A stretch of DNA of 64,000 nucleotides, taken from Craspedostauros australis (taxonomy: Eukaryota; Bacillariophyta; Bacillariophyceae; Mastogloiales; Achnanthaceae). The notes under the pieces were generated by a model, which had not been told where the DNA came from, ran no database searches, and saw only the letters and a list, made by a program, of their open reading frames with translations. The translations under genes were made by a program, and so were the position numbers. Location: positions 1,240,001-1,304,000 of the forward strand of contig JAMXDE010000010.1 in the NCBI GenBank assembly GCA_026770025.1. The letters are read 5' to 3'. Positions 53,645 to 63,561 of the stretch are shown here, piece after piece. How positions within the stretch are numbered: position 1 is the first letter of the stretch; every line of letters begins with the position of its first letter.

Positions 53645-55024
53645 TCATACGATAGTGTTGCCATCAAGGAGGTCATCTATGTCCGTCAGGACCCAGCTCC
53701 CCGGCCGCGAACCAGCAGAGTTGAAGTACCGCCCGTAGGTTTTAACCTCCCAACACGCCACGTTCTCCATCCGCACCAAATGTTCGACGTTGCGGATCTC
53801 GCCATGCCCTTGTATCAGCTTGTCTGCCAGCATGTCCCGTACTGCAAACTCCTCCTCGCATTGTACCCGGACCTGACAAATCGCCGTGTATCCTATGTGT
53901 CCATGACGGTGCAACTGTTCTGTGGCCATGTGCTGCATAGTTTGAAGGTTCTCGCCGGACAACGTGCGAAGCCCAAGCATGGTACCCAGAAACTTCAGAT
54001 TCCATTCGGTATCCTGATGTCGTGTCATGCCGGGAATGATTCTGAGGCTGTGGAGCGTTGCACGTTTCGGCGTGGTTTTCAGCTTGACCTGGAGTCGATG
54101 TTTTCCCGCCTCACATGCGGAGCGGTACAGCTCGATGAGCTTGTCATCCATCATGTGACGAACCTCAGTGTCGTCCGTGCATGCCGTGCGGGTCGGGGTG
54201 GTTGGATCATTGTCGGCAGTGTCGCTACTGTTTTCCTTTGCTGTGTTGGCGGCAGCGGTAGTGGTGTCGACGTTCTCGGGCTCCCGCTTGAAGATTTCAC
54301 TCGCTTCATGCGAGAAATCGATCGATTGATATTCATCATCACAACTTAGGGAATCGGATGGAACTGTTGCACATGTTATATTCGATTGATCGATCGTTTG
54401 TGTGTTGCATCATGGTGCTTGTCGTGAGATGTGATCTTTCGATAGTTGGATTCAGCAATCGTCCACAACAAAGCCATGCCCAGCCGATTAACCATCCAAC
54501 CATTCAACATACCGCCGACTCCACTTACGTTTGTACACATTGGAAATGATTCCCGCAACGCTCTGACGGAATGCCCATGACACGGAATCTGCCAAATCCT
54601 GCCTCCATTCGTCCGTCATTGCCAACTCTGTGAGAGGTACACCCAGCACCTGATGCGCTGCAAACAACTCCTCAAATGTCTCCATATCATGATGCAACTG
54701 AATGCGCGACAGGAGCTTGTGAGGATCGTGTTCGTGCTCTTCGGTGCCCGGAATCAGTCGCGGCAGCGGTTTGGTTTCGTGACGCCACGGAAACAGGACG
54801 GTGTTGGGTGTGATGGGCCGGAACTCCATCTTTGCCAAACGTTTGGCGGCGGTCGTTTTTGCCGCTGCATCGGTATCCAGCGCTGTTGAAGAACGGTGCG
54901 TGGTGAAGGACCGCGCCACACTCTGTCTGGTGTTCCAAATGCCGTTGCAGCAACGCGATAGGATCGTCCGATCGACAACAATTGGGCGCGGCGTTGCCAC
55001 TGTCCTTGTTATCATCAATATCAT
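53645..55024 (-). CDS. Mitochondrial Tim44-like protein, paralogue 1 (2 exons)
   Basis: Exons 55024-54529 and 54363-53645 (intron 165 bp, phase 1, donor GTAAGT) give 404 residues. The N-terminus (MILMITRTVATPRPIVVDRT, then ARSFTTHRSS) is an Arg/Ser/Thr-rich mitochondrial presequence. A conserved block follows: LFPWRHETKPLPRLIPGTEE, then SVSWAFRQSVAGIISNVY at the end of exon 1. The acceptor was fixed by comparing with the paralogue at 62-63 kb (LPSDSL here, VPVDSI there). Exon 2 holds the folded domain ending LVRMENV ... SWVLTDIDDLLDGNTIV. The block order and the W(I/V)xTDIDDxxxGNxIV end suggest the Tim44/Mba1/mL45-type domain of matrix proteins that hold preproteins or ribosomes at the inner membrane. 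The family call is inference; paralogy and mitochondrial targeting are clear. Confidence 0.72.
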
Positions 55025-55523
55025 TGTTGTGAACGTAGTCGTGGTCGTGGTTGGTGTGGAAGGACGTGGGTCGACGATTGGTCCCTTGGTGGATTGGGTT
55101 GGATCGCTGCAAGTGGACCACTTGAGTGCGGAGTGGCGCGATCAAATACGAATGTATGGGAAGGCGTGCTTGTACCCTGGAGACGTTGCTTCCATGCAAT
55201 GATGTGTTCCCACACTGGCGCAGAAGATACGTGCTGCGATTGTCGCGATGGCGAATGTTGGATCCCCGCAGTCCGCAAGAGAGAGAGAGAGACGGGAGGT
55301 CGGAAGATGTGTTTGGGTTTGGGCCAAGGACTGTCCTTTCTTGATGTGCAGAAGCGCCGGTTTGTCATCTTGGTGTCATGTTCGTGGAATTCACGATTCG
55401 AAGTCGTGGATATTCGGGAGCCGAAAGCGCGCGTCTTGTTGAGTCACGAGTCGATGGCTCTTCTGATTCGGAGTCCCACTTCGGGAAGATAGGTGCGCAG
55501 GTTTTTCACGTGACCGGAGGTGT

Positions 55524-55554
55524 GGGGGGGGGGGGGGGGGGGGGGGAGGGGGGG
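55524..55554. repeat. Poly-G tract
   Basis: A run of 23 G (55524-55546), one A, then seven G. Such a run can form quadruplex structure and is a common place for sequencing and assembly error, so its exact length should not be trusted. Confidence 0.95.
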
Positions 55555-55947
55555 TGAAACCTGTCTGTTCTGAAAGTTATAACCGTGTGGAGCGGTCATT
55601 TGCTCAGTGAGGATCCTAATGCTCGTACTATGTGCGGTGTTGCTTGTTCATCGACACTCCTCGTTCATATTCGGTCAGATTCAGGAATCTGACGCTCAGT
55701 CTGCACAGATTCGGCTAGATTCAGTAATTGGGACTAAATCTGTTAAATAGGATCCGCGCTCTCCGCATTTTGGTCGTGTCCGGTCGATCAGAGTCCTGTC
55801 GTCACAGCGAATAACCAAGCACGGTCTCCTCCCAGTGCGTTCGGACGTTATCCCATGCAATGTCTGTGCCGCATATGTGTCTCGTACTTAAGCGTGAAGC
55901 CCGATTGAACATGTGTGCTCTCAAGGCCATCCCAGTGATCAACCTGG

Positions 55948-56613
55948 GTGCAACTATTCGGAGTGCGGAGCCGCTCCAATCGGGTCATTGTCGATGGTGT
56001 TGATTCATCAGAGAGTGACCAGATGCAAAAGTCTGAGAGTTTCAGCGGAATCCTTGGTAGTTCGGAGATCGAAGATCTGGTCCGAGGACCGGAAGCAACC
56101 ATGACGTCGCCATGTCAGCGCAAAGCCCGTCCAAAGCGACGACCAACGATTAATCTCCAAACAAATGCCGACCAACCACCGAGCACATCGCGCACTGTAT
56201 TGGTCCCACCAGGCATTATTCGAGCCTTGTGTGTGAGTACGTCCCTCTCAGAGGAGGAGACGAGCATCACTCATGTTGGCGCGTGCGTGTGATGTAGTGT
56301 GATGTACCAGCGCGGTAGACATGCTCTGCTGTTGGTGGTAGCGTCGGTAGCTGCAGCCGCATTCCACGCCACCAAGATCATTGCATCTTGCGCGTTCATG
56401 GCACATCGAACACACGACACTCTAGCGATATTCACAGGAATCACTTCGTTGTCCCCGAAATCGACACCAAAGTCTCACAAAACAATTCAATCATCAGATT
56501 GGAAACGCCAGCAACCAGCAATCATCCAGCAAATAACCAACAACTAGCAGGCGTCGCAAGTAGACGGCAAGCCCCTCTGAGGCCGCAACGAAGAGAAACA
56601 ACTCGAAAGGTAC
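55948..56613 (+). other. Possible exons of an unrecognised spliced gene
   Basis: Between 55948 and about 56233 a plus-strand frame reads as a charged Ser-rich chain followed by RTVLVPPGIIRAL and a GTGAGT donor. A second frame starts after the acceptor-like ATATTCACAG at 56441 (NHFVVPEIDTKVS...) and ends at RRETTRK with a GTACGC donor at 56614. The two would not join in the same phase as written, and I find no clear start or end, so this may be chance. Recorded because the composition resembles coding sequence and the splice signals fit. Confidence 0.2.
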
Positions 56614-57442
56614 GCACACATCATGAAGAAAGGGGGATGGAAGCCTTGTTGATGCATGAGGAAGAATCGGCAACGCATACTCATATGCACAGACTCACAC
56701 CTACACAACGGAGAATGCACTCATTTCCAAAACCGAGTGCAACACGGACATGAGCCGCGGATAGTGTCGCAGATGATGCGGCCGCGTTGATGAAACGGCA
56801 GCACGCACCAACGCTCCAGATGCAAGATACCTACGAGTATGAGCACCATACCTACATTCCGGTCATTCTTCGCGGCTCGTTATGCAGCAGTGCTGCGGCG
56901 CCTGCCGCTGGCGACCATCTCGTTCAGGATGTCTCATGCCAATGCCAATGCCAGACGCGCGCCGCTCCACATCCAGGCGCTCAAATTCCTCGCCTCGTCC
57001 AAGCCAAATTAACTCATGCTGCTCTTTGCCATGACCATCGTTCCTCCTCTCCCCCTTCCCTTCGCATACACAACTGATGCCTCCTGTGTGCGCAATCTTG
57101 ACGTGATCGAATCGTCACGATGTTGTGTCGATTCATGGATATCGTTGATCTTCATTGATTGCCGTCGTTGTCGTTGCTCGCCACCACGTCTCACATCATT
57201 TCACACACCAACAATTCGGCGCATACAAACGAACACATCACTGACACTCACAATCATTGCCGTTCTTCGTGGGGCGAAACTCGCCGCCAAACTTATGCCT
57301 GATGCGCGCATTGCCAATCTCAACCCATACGTGATCCGTACCAACCCATTCTCGTGGCACGTACGCATACATGCACACATACAAATGCGCCCGCCGTGCA
57401 GAACCAAACAGTCTCACGACAGCGACGAAGACAACAGCAAAG

Positions 57443-60400
57443 ATGCTCTACGCCAAGGCAGCCTTTGTGGCTTTTATCGTTCTTGCCAACACGGCAAAAA
57501 CCCACGCCGTGCTGCGCGGTAACAGGACTCCCGTCGATCCAACCGAGGAACTTCACAGGATGATGATGAAGACCCGCATCCTCAAGGACGCCGACGGGGA
57601 CACGAAGACCAACAAGGGCAACAAGGACAACCCAGTGCCACCCACTGAAAACCGGGCTGATCCAGAAACGACCGCTCCAACCGCAGTGCCTACTGGGTCA
57701 CCGACACGCTTGATTTCGGAGATGCCCTCGATGACGCCAGTCGCTCAGCCAACTGCGTCGCCGACCTCCCAGCCCACCCGCCTGCCAACATCCAAACCGG
57801 CAGCTGCCCCCTCCGGCTTCGATTCCACCATCGAGGTCATTTGCGAGCCGGATGGCAAAACTGCCCTCACAACAGAAGAGGCAAGCGCCAAGACCATCAT
57901 CTGCAATTCTGCCAAGCCATCCTGCCGTGAGGCAGTGACCGCCGTCAAGAAATCCAAGCAGCTGCAGAACTTCTTCGGATGCGCAGGAGACCTCGGTGAA
58001 GGAGCTGCACGCAAGCTCTTCAACCAGTACGCGTCGGATGACGTGCTTGCTGGCCAATTGACCCTGATCGCTACCACCAACACGCTTCTCATCACTGAGC
58101 GAGCGGATGCAATGGAGGAGGCCTGCATGACCATCGGAATGGCCCAGTCGCCGCCTGCTGCCGACCCATGCTGCCAAGGAGCATCCGGATGCACCTCAGT
58201 CACCGGTTCCGCCTCCAACTCCCCTCCATTCATGACTGTCGCTATCACAGCATGTACTGGTGATGGCGCGTGCAAGAACATGGGACCGAACTCCCTCATT
58301 CTGGATTTGTCATGCACCAGCGTGAGTGCGTGTGAATCCATGAACGAAAACGAAGCCAATCCTTCCGTCACAGGAGTCACCTTTGTCGGTGAGATGGCAT
58401 GCACCACCGCGCAATCATGCGAGGGGGTGGGACGTCTATCCTACGGCAACGTGGCCATCCACAATGGTGCATGTACCGGGTTGGAGGCCTGCAACTCGGT
58501 TGGGCGCCGCGTTCAACAATCATCACCATCCTTTCGCTTTCGAAGCCACATCGACATTGGGTTGAATGCTTGCGTCGGCAGTCATGCCTGCAAGGATGCC
58601 CATTCCACTGTGAATCGTGGCTCTGCTGGGAAACTGTCAGGAAGCTTGACGATTGGTGATGGCGGCTGCGACGGCGAAGGCGCGTGCGAGAAAATTGGCT
58701 TCACTGACAGGATGCGAACTGATATCATTGTTCCTCCTGCCAGATGCAACGGTATTGAAAGCTGTAGAGGATGCATGACGAAGACAGAGTGTGGCACTGA
58801 TGAGGTGTACATCATCAGTGATGCCAACGGAGCCTGTCCAAAAGGAGGCGTTCAGGCCAACTACAACCCAACAGGAGAGAAGGTGGACGAGTATTGTGTT
58901 GGCAAGGCCACCTTGCCCACAGACTGTCCAACCTTCGGCCCGACGCCCCTTCCCACCGTGACTTTCCGACCAACATCTGCTCCAACCATCTCCACTGAAC
59001 CTTCGCCCACTCCAACGATCTCTCTTCAACCTTCGTCTGTCCCGACCCTTTCTTCGGAACCGTCATCCACTCCAACCATCTCTCTTCAACCTTCATCCAC
59101 GCCCACCATCTCCACTGAACCTTCATCCACTCCAACGATCTCTCTTCAACCTTCGTCTGTCCCGACTCTTTCTTCAGAACCGTCATCCACTCCAACCATC
59201 TCTCTTCAACCTTCATCCACACCCACCAAATCCTCTGAGCCTTCATCCACTCCAACGATCTCTCTTCAACCTTCGTCTGTCCCGACCCTTTCTTCAGAAC
59301 CGTCATCCACTCCAACCATCTCTCTTCAACCTTCATCCACGCCCACCAAATCCTCTGAACCTTCGTCCACTCCAACGATCTCTCTTCAACCTTCGTCCAC
59401 GCCAACAATCTCTCTTCAACCTTCGTCTGTCCCGACACTTTCTTCGGAACCATCATCAGTTCCAACCACATCTTCTGAACCTTCATCCACTCCCACCATA
59501 TCTTCTGAACCTTCGTCCACTCCAACGATCTCTCTTCAACCTTCGTCTGTCCCGACCCTTTCTTTGGAACCGTCATCGGTTCCTTCCGCTGCTCCAACCG
59601 TTTTCGCTGGCATAGGGTGTCTTCAAATTCCAGGCAACGTGAACTCAATGTTCAATCCGGGTGCTGGTGACATCTTTTGTGAGAGTGGTACGGGCACATG
59701 CACAGACTTCGTGACCGCAGTGAATTCCCTGCCAGCCAACAAAGGGTTGATGATCAAGAGCATTTTTGGATGCGACGATTCGGTACCACCAGGGGTTGTG
59801 TCACAGGCGGTGGCCCAGGCGCGCTTTGACAAAGTCAAGGATGATGCTGATGTGACAGCGGCCATATTGGAGACAGTCGCAACCAAGAAGCTGTTTACTG
59901 GCAGCGCAGGTGCAGTGACAGACGCATGTGGTGATGACTGCTGTGTGGGATCTGACGCTTGCTCGACCAGCCCTTCCTCTGGTGTGATGACAGTGAGTGA
60001 GGCGTCGTGCGATGGCGATACATCTTGCCTGGAGGTGTTCCCTGACACCCTCATCCTCAACAGTTGTAAAGGATTGTCAGCTTGCCAAAATTTTGGCCAG
60101 TTCACCACAACTCAACCTAACGCGGCTGTTAAGGTTGGATACAGGGTGATTGGACCAGGTGCATGCAGCGCAGATGCAAGTTGCTCAAGGGCCGTGAAGA
60201 ACATCTTTGGCAATGTGAGAGTACAGACAGGGGCTTGCAGCGACGTTAATGCATGTTTGGACCTTGGAACCCGCGCATCCCAAGGAGATACCACATCGCC
60301 AGTCGTCGCCAACATCTTCATTGGCAAGAATGCATGCACAGGACGCCAAGGTTGCAATTCTGTACATGAAGGGCCTGGGAAGACGCGAGGAAGCTTGACG

Positions 60401-60628
60401 ATCGAAGATGGTGCATGTATTGGACGCAGCGTGTGCACAACCGTAGCCTACGGTGATGAAGCAATCAATGACCTTGTCATCAAAACAGGAGTTTGCGATG
60501 CTAGTCAAAATCCCACCTGCGTGCATTGTGTTCGGGACGACATGTGCAATGGAGATCCTGCACTCACATACACGATCGCTGACGCGAACGCCGACTGCAC
60601 CGAACCAAACCCTTCGGCCTGTAGTTAG
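57443..60628 (+). CDS. Secreted cysteine-rich protein with Pro/Ser/Thr repeat linker and internal duplication
   Basis: Single exon, 1061 residues. I prefer the ATG at 57443 to the one at 57371 because it opens directly into a signal peptide (MLYAKAAFVAFIVLANTAKTHA). A Pro/Thr stretch (PTASPTSQPTRLPTSKPAA) leads to a Cys-rich domain at about 130-500 built of repeated units of the form xGACxGxxACxxVG (e.g. NGACTGLEACNSVG). A linker of 10-residue units PSSTPTISLQ / PSSVPTLSSE spans about 510-715. A second Cys-rich domain at about 720-1061 is homologous to the first, with the same ending (CRGC ... IISDANGACP versus CVHC ... TIADANADC). It is probably a cell-wall or cell-surface protein. The PT-type linker is common in diatom frustule and adhesive proteins. 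Confidence 0.88.
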   Translation: MLYAKAAFVAFIVLANTAKTHAVLRGNRTPVDPTEELHRMMMKTRILKDADGDTKTNKGNKDNPVPPTENRADPETTAPTAVPTGSPTRLISEMPSMTPVAQPTASPTSQPTRLPTSKPAAAPSGFDSTIEVICEPDGKTALTTEEASAKTIICNSAKPSCREAVTAVKKSKQLQNFFGCAGDLGEGAARKLFNQYASDDVLAGQLTLIATTNTLLITERADAMEEACMTIGMAQSPPAADPCCQGASGCTSVTGSASNSPPFMTVAITACTGDGACKNMGPNSLILDLSCTSVSACESMNENEANPSVTGVTFVGEMACTTAQSCEGVGRLSYGNVAIHNGACTGLEACNSVGRRVQQSSPSFRFRSHIDIGLNACVGSHACKDAHSTVNRGSAGKLSGSLTIGDGGCDGEGACEKIGFTDRMRTDIIVPPARCNGIESCRGCMTKTECGTDEVYIISDANGACPKGGVQANYNPTGEKVDEYCVGKATLPTDCPTFGPTPLPTVTFRPTSAPTISTEPSPTPTISLQPSSVPTLSSEPSSTPTISLQPSSTPTISTEPSSTPTISLQPSSVPTLSSEPSSTPTISLQPSSTPTKSSEPSSTPTISLQPSSVPTLSSEPSSTPTISLQPSSTPTKSSEPSSTPTISLQPSSTPTISLQPSSVPTLSSEPSSVPTTSSEPSSTPTISSEPSSTPTISLQPSSVPTLSLEPSSVPSAAPTVFAGIGCLQIPGNVNSMFNPGAGDIFCESGTGTCTDFVTAVNSLPANKGLMIKSIFGCDDSVPPGVVSQAVAQARFDKVKDDADVTAAILETVATKKLFTGSAGAVTDACGDDCCVGSDACSTSPSSGVMTVSEASCDGDTSCLEVFPDTLILNSCKGLSACQNFGQFTTTQPNAAVKVGYRVIGPGACSADASCSRAVKNIFGNVRVQTGACSDVNACLDLGTRASQGDTTSPVVANIFIGKNACTGRQGCNSVHEGPGKTRGSLTIEDGACIGRSVCTTVAYGDEAINDLVIKTGVCDASQNPTCVHCVRDDMCNGDPALTYTIADANADCTEPNPSACS
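59010..59585. repeat. 30-bp / 120-bp coding minisatellite (Pro/Ser/Thr linker)
   Basis: Tandem 30-bp units, each coding for ten residues starting PSS. Units are grouped into a higher-order block of 120 bp: the segments starting at 59041, 59161 and 59281 are almost identical. The near-identity of the blocks points to recent unequal crossing-over. Confidence 0.93.
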
Positions 60629-61189
60629 GCAAGACTTACATAAAGATCAGAGCTTTGAACACCGTAACTACGAGCCAAGTGAACCCTCTCTAGAAAGAGA
60701 GAGCAGCATCCACGTACCATTCTACCCGTTTGTGCTTTTGAGCTACTTCCTCGTCCCAGCGCAGGCTCTGGCATGGAGTTTGCATTGGCTGCAACCCAAG
60801 GCAAAGATGATGTCTGTGGACAACAACCCCGCCAAAATCGTGCGCAGGTGTCGAGTGTGCAACTGGGGGTGAAGGGGGGAGGGTTGAAACTTTATGACTA
60901 CTATATCTGTTATTGTACCTATTAACTAGTAGTACGACCATGTGAAGTGGCGAAGCGCCCAATGCAGAACTCACGTCAGTGGCATCATTCGTGCGTCGCA
61001 GCCTTCAGTCACGATTGAGTCCGACCCAAGAACGGCACCTTGGCTGCACAATCGGCGACGGAAAATCTCCGGCCGACACAGAACAGCATCAAATGCTGTG
61101 CCTCTCACAACCAAGGGACACAATTCCTCAAACAAGGAAGAACTCAAAGATCACCAACCACAGACCACCCAGGAAACGACCGCTTCACC
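60629..61189. other. Intergenic region between two plus-strand genes
   Basis: 561 bp. The ankyrin frame stays open upstream to 61040 but only with a non-ATG codon. Nothing else is recognised. Confidence 0.5.
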
Positions 61190-61870
61190 ATGCCAATCGT
61201 CACGAACGAACAACTGCTCAGTGCCAGCTGGCAAGGCCAGGTGGACGTGTTGAAGCAATGGAGGAAACAAAATCCAGGAGCTGATGTGAACAAGATCGCA
61301 GATTGCTGGGGCCAAACTCCTCTCCATGAAGCATGCATGTGCGGCAAAGTGAGCTTTGCGAGACATCTCATTGATTCATGCAACGCCGACATCACCGTCA
61401 CCACCAACGACGGCGCCGATCCACTTCTTGTAGCATGCAGGAACGGGCAAGTGGAGTGCGCGAGGTACCTGATTGAAGAATGCAAGGCCAATGTTGGCAC
61501 CGAAGACGACTACGGCGGTACTCCGTTTTACTACGCATGTAGATGCCGCCGTCTTGATTGCGTAGAGTACTTGATGAAGTCGGGCAACGCCAGAATCAAC
61601 AGTCAAAACAGTCACGGTGAAACCCCCTTTCATATGGCATGCAGGAACGGCCACATGCATTGCGTGAGGTACATGGTTGAATTCGGCGACGCCGATATCA
61701 ACTGCCCGGACAAGGATGGGCACACCTCTCTTCAGTTGGCAGGTGGCAATGGACGTTCGGAGTGTTATGAGTATCTACTTCGCACAGCTGCCGGTGCCAA
61801 CATCAGCACCAGCACCGACAGGAACAGCGCAATCCAAGCAATATTCTATCAGGCCTACGATCACATGTGA
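61190..61870 (+). CDS. Ankyrin-repeat protein
   Basis: Single exon, 226 residues; the first in-frame ATG is at 61190 (MPIVTNEQLLSASWQGQVDV). Nearly the whole chain is five to six ankyrin repeats of about 33-36 residues: WGQTPLHEACMCGKVSFARH, GADPLLVACRNGQVECARYL, GGTPFYYACRCRRLDCVEYL, GETPFHMACRNGHMHCVRYM, GHTSLQLAGGNGRSECYEYL. Each unit shows the TPLHxAC-like helix start and the N/D-rich hairpin (CNADI, NANVG, NARIN, DADIN). Unusually, most helix positions after the Ala carry Cys, giving a Cys-rich solenoid. There is no second domain or targeting signal; it is a protein-binding module of unknown partner, in a family abundant in diatoms. Confidence 0.9.
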   Translation: MPIVTNEQLLSASWQGQVDVLKQWRKQNPGADVNKIADCWGQTPLHEACMCGKVSFARHLIDSCNADITVTTNDGADPLLVACRNGQVECARYLIEECKANVGTEDDYGGTPFYYACRCRRLDCVEYLMKSGNARINSQNSHGETPFHMACRNGHMHCVRYMVEFGDADINCPDKDGHTSLQLAGGNGRSECYEYLLRTAAGANISTSTDRNSAIQAIFYQAYDHM

Positions 61871-62171
61871 AGCTGCACCAAGGGCATCAAGGCGTGCGAC
61901 CTACGAGTAGCTCAACGCTGCCTCTTCGTTCGCCTTTCACGACAAGACACAACATGCCACATTGCACACACTCATACCAGTACGAGTGTGCACCTCGCGC
62001 AGAAGATTCAAGTCGAGCACAGTACCAGACGAGCATGCATGCAAACCATCAATCCATTCGCTGCATCTTCCCCAACTCTAGTATACAAGCCTCAAGTACA
62101 TTTAATACATATTGCGAGTACTCCGGTCTCCTCTATGCTTGCAAAGTAGTCAGCCAACTGCGGCGGCCATC
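61871..62171. other. Convergent intergenic spacer
   Basis: 301 bp between convergent stop codons of the ankyrin gene (+) and paralogue 2 (-). Two TACGAGT elements (61902 and 61981) lie here. Nothing else is seen. Confidence 0.5.
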
Positions 62172-63561
62172 CTACACAATTAGATTACCGCCTGCCATAT
62201 CGTCAATATCGGTGATGATCCAATTGGACTGCTCATTCCAAAATTTGCCTCTGTCATTCATCTTGGTCTTCACGGTCATCTCCATGCGCACCAAATGCGG
62301 GACAATCCTTGACTCTGTTCCATCTGGTTTAACACCCTGCACCACTTCGCCCGTTTCGGAGTCGGTCACGTGAAACTGCTCGTCGCACCACACCAAGGTC
62401 TGCGCGATCAGTGTGCTTTCCATGATCCCGCGCATCATTTTGGTTTCCCGCAAATGGCTCAAGTCTCCCACGCGCTGCGCAGGCGTCTTCATCAGTAGCT
62501 CTCGATAAAAAGACTTCAGCTCCTTGTCGTTCGCCAAGTTGTCGCGGGAGATGTAGGGGAGGCTGTACAGGGTCAGCAATTCGTACGATTCCACCTTGCA
62601 TTCCAATACAATATCCAATGGCTGCTGCCGTTGCAGTTGTTTATCTGGGTGCTGCTGGGCTTTGAATAATGACAGGTAATTCGGTTCGATCATTCCCTCC
62701 AAATCGGACAGATCTGTCTCGGGAACTGTGGCGTCGTCGGTAGTCTCATTGTTCTCGTCTGTTTCTTTGGCCCTTGGCAGCGTGCATTCCAGTTTCAAAT
62801 GGTGCTGATCCTTCATGATCGAATCCACTGGGACTGCGAATGGAGACATGGTGCGATAGCCGAAATCGGAAAGGAGTACGAGCGATGCGCAGAATTCATC
62901 AAGCAAGGCAATGCGAGGAATGAAATGGAATTGCACAATGGATGCAAAAACGATGATACATGCTCGAGTCAGAATCGACGAAATGAAGTACACGAGAATT
63001 GGGACGCACTCCATCGTATTATACTCGCAATCATATCTATTGAAAGGCGCCCATCCGTCCATCTCTGCATTCATGCGTGCCTGCGGCGCCATGAATGACA
63101 ACAGAGCAAGCGAATGCTCCATCCATGCCTCACGATCCGCGCATGCTTCACTCACCACCATACACGTTGGACAGCAGCTGCCCCATCCCCTGCACGAAGG
63201 CCCAGCTCATCGTCTCCGCCATATCCTGCTTCCAGTGGTTGAACCACAGAAATTGGTACCACGGAATATCCAAGAACATGTACGCGCTGGCGATGGCGTT
63301 GATGGTGGGATGGCCAGGATTTCCAGGTGTCGACGTGAGGAGATGATTGGATTGGTTGTGCTGCGAAGTGCCCTCGACGAGACGAGGCAACCGATCGGGA
63401 TGATGATGCCATGGAAAGATGGGCACGTCGATTGTTTTGGAGGCCTCCGATGCGGTGTCATCGCTGGGTTGGTCTGTGGAGAAGATGCGCAGGTACGACC
63501 ATCTGTGCCGCTGCAACGGCCGCCTTGCCGTTTTCAACACTGTGCAGGCGCTGGAGATCAT
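62172..63561 (-). CDS. Mitochondrial Tim44-like protein, paralogue 2 (2 exons)
   Basis: Exons 63561-63156 and 62833-62172 (intron 322 bp, phase 1, donor GTGAGT, acceptor TTCGCAG) give 355 residues. The start MISSACTVLKTARRPLQRHR, then WSYLRIFSTDQ, is a mitochondrial presequence. IFPWHHHPDRLPRLVEGTSQ and MSWAFVQGMGQLLSNVY match paralogue 1 block by block, and the end IVPHLVRMEMTV ... NWIITDIDDMAGGNLIV matches its C-terminus. The intron interrupts both genes at the same place and phase, which confirms common origin. Between the blocks the two have diverged strongly, and the middle here is more acidic (DENNETTDDATVPETDLSD). The Tim44/Mba1/mL45-type domain is inferred as for paralogue 1. Confidence 0.75.

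Larger units (their letters stand above)
55025..57442. other. Long intergenic region, largest gap in the window
   Basis: 2418 bp between paralogue 1 (-) and the cysteine-rich protein (+). It includes a poly-G tract and a stretch at 55948-56613 with weak coding signs on the plus strand. Otherwise frames are short or start with non-ATG codons. Four similar octamers related to TCAGATTC occur at 55673-55745. Confidence 0.5.
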
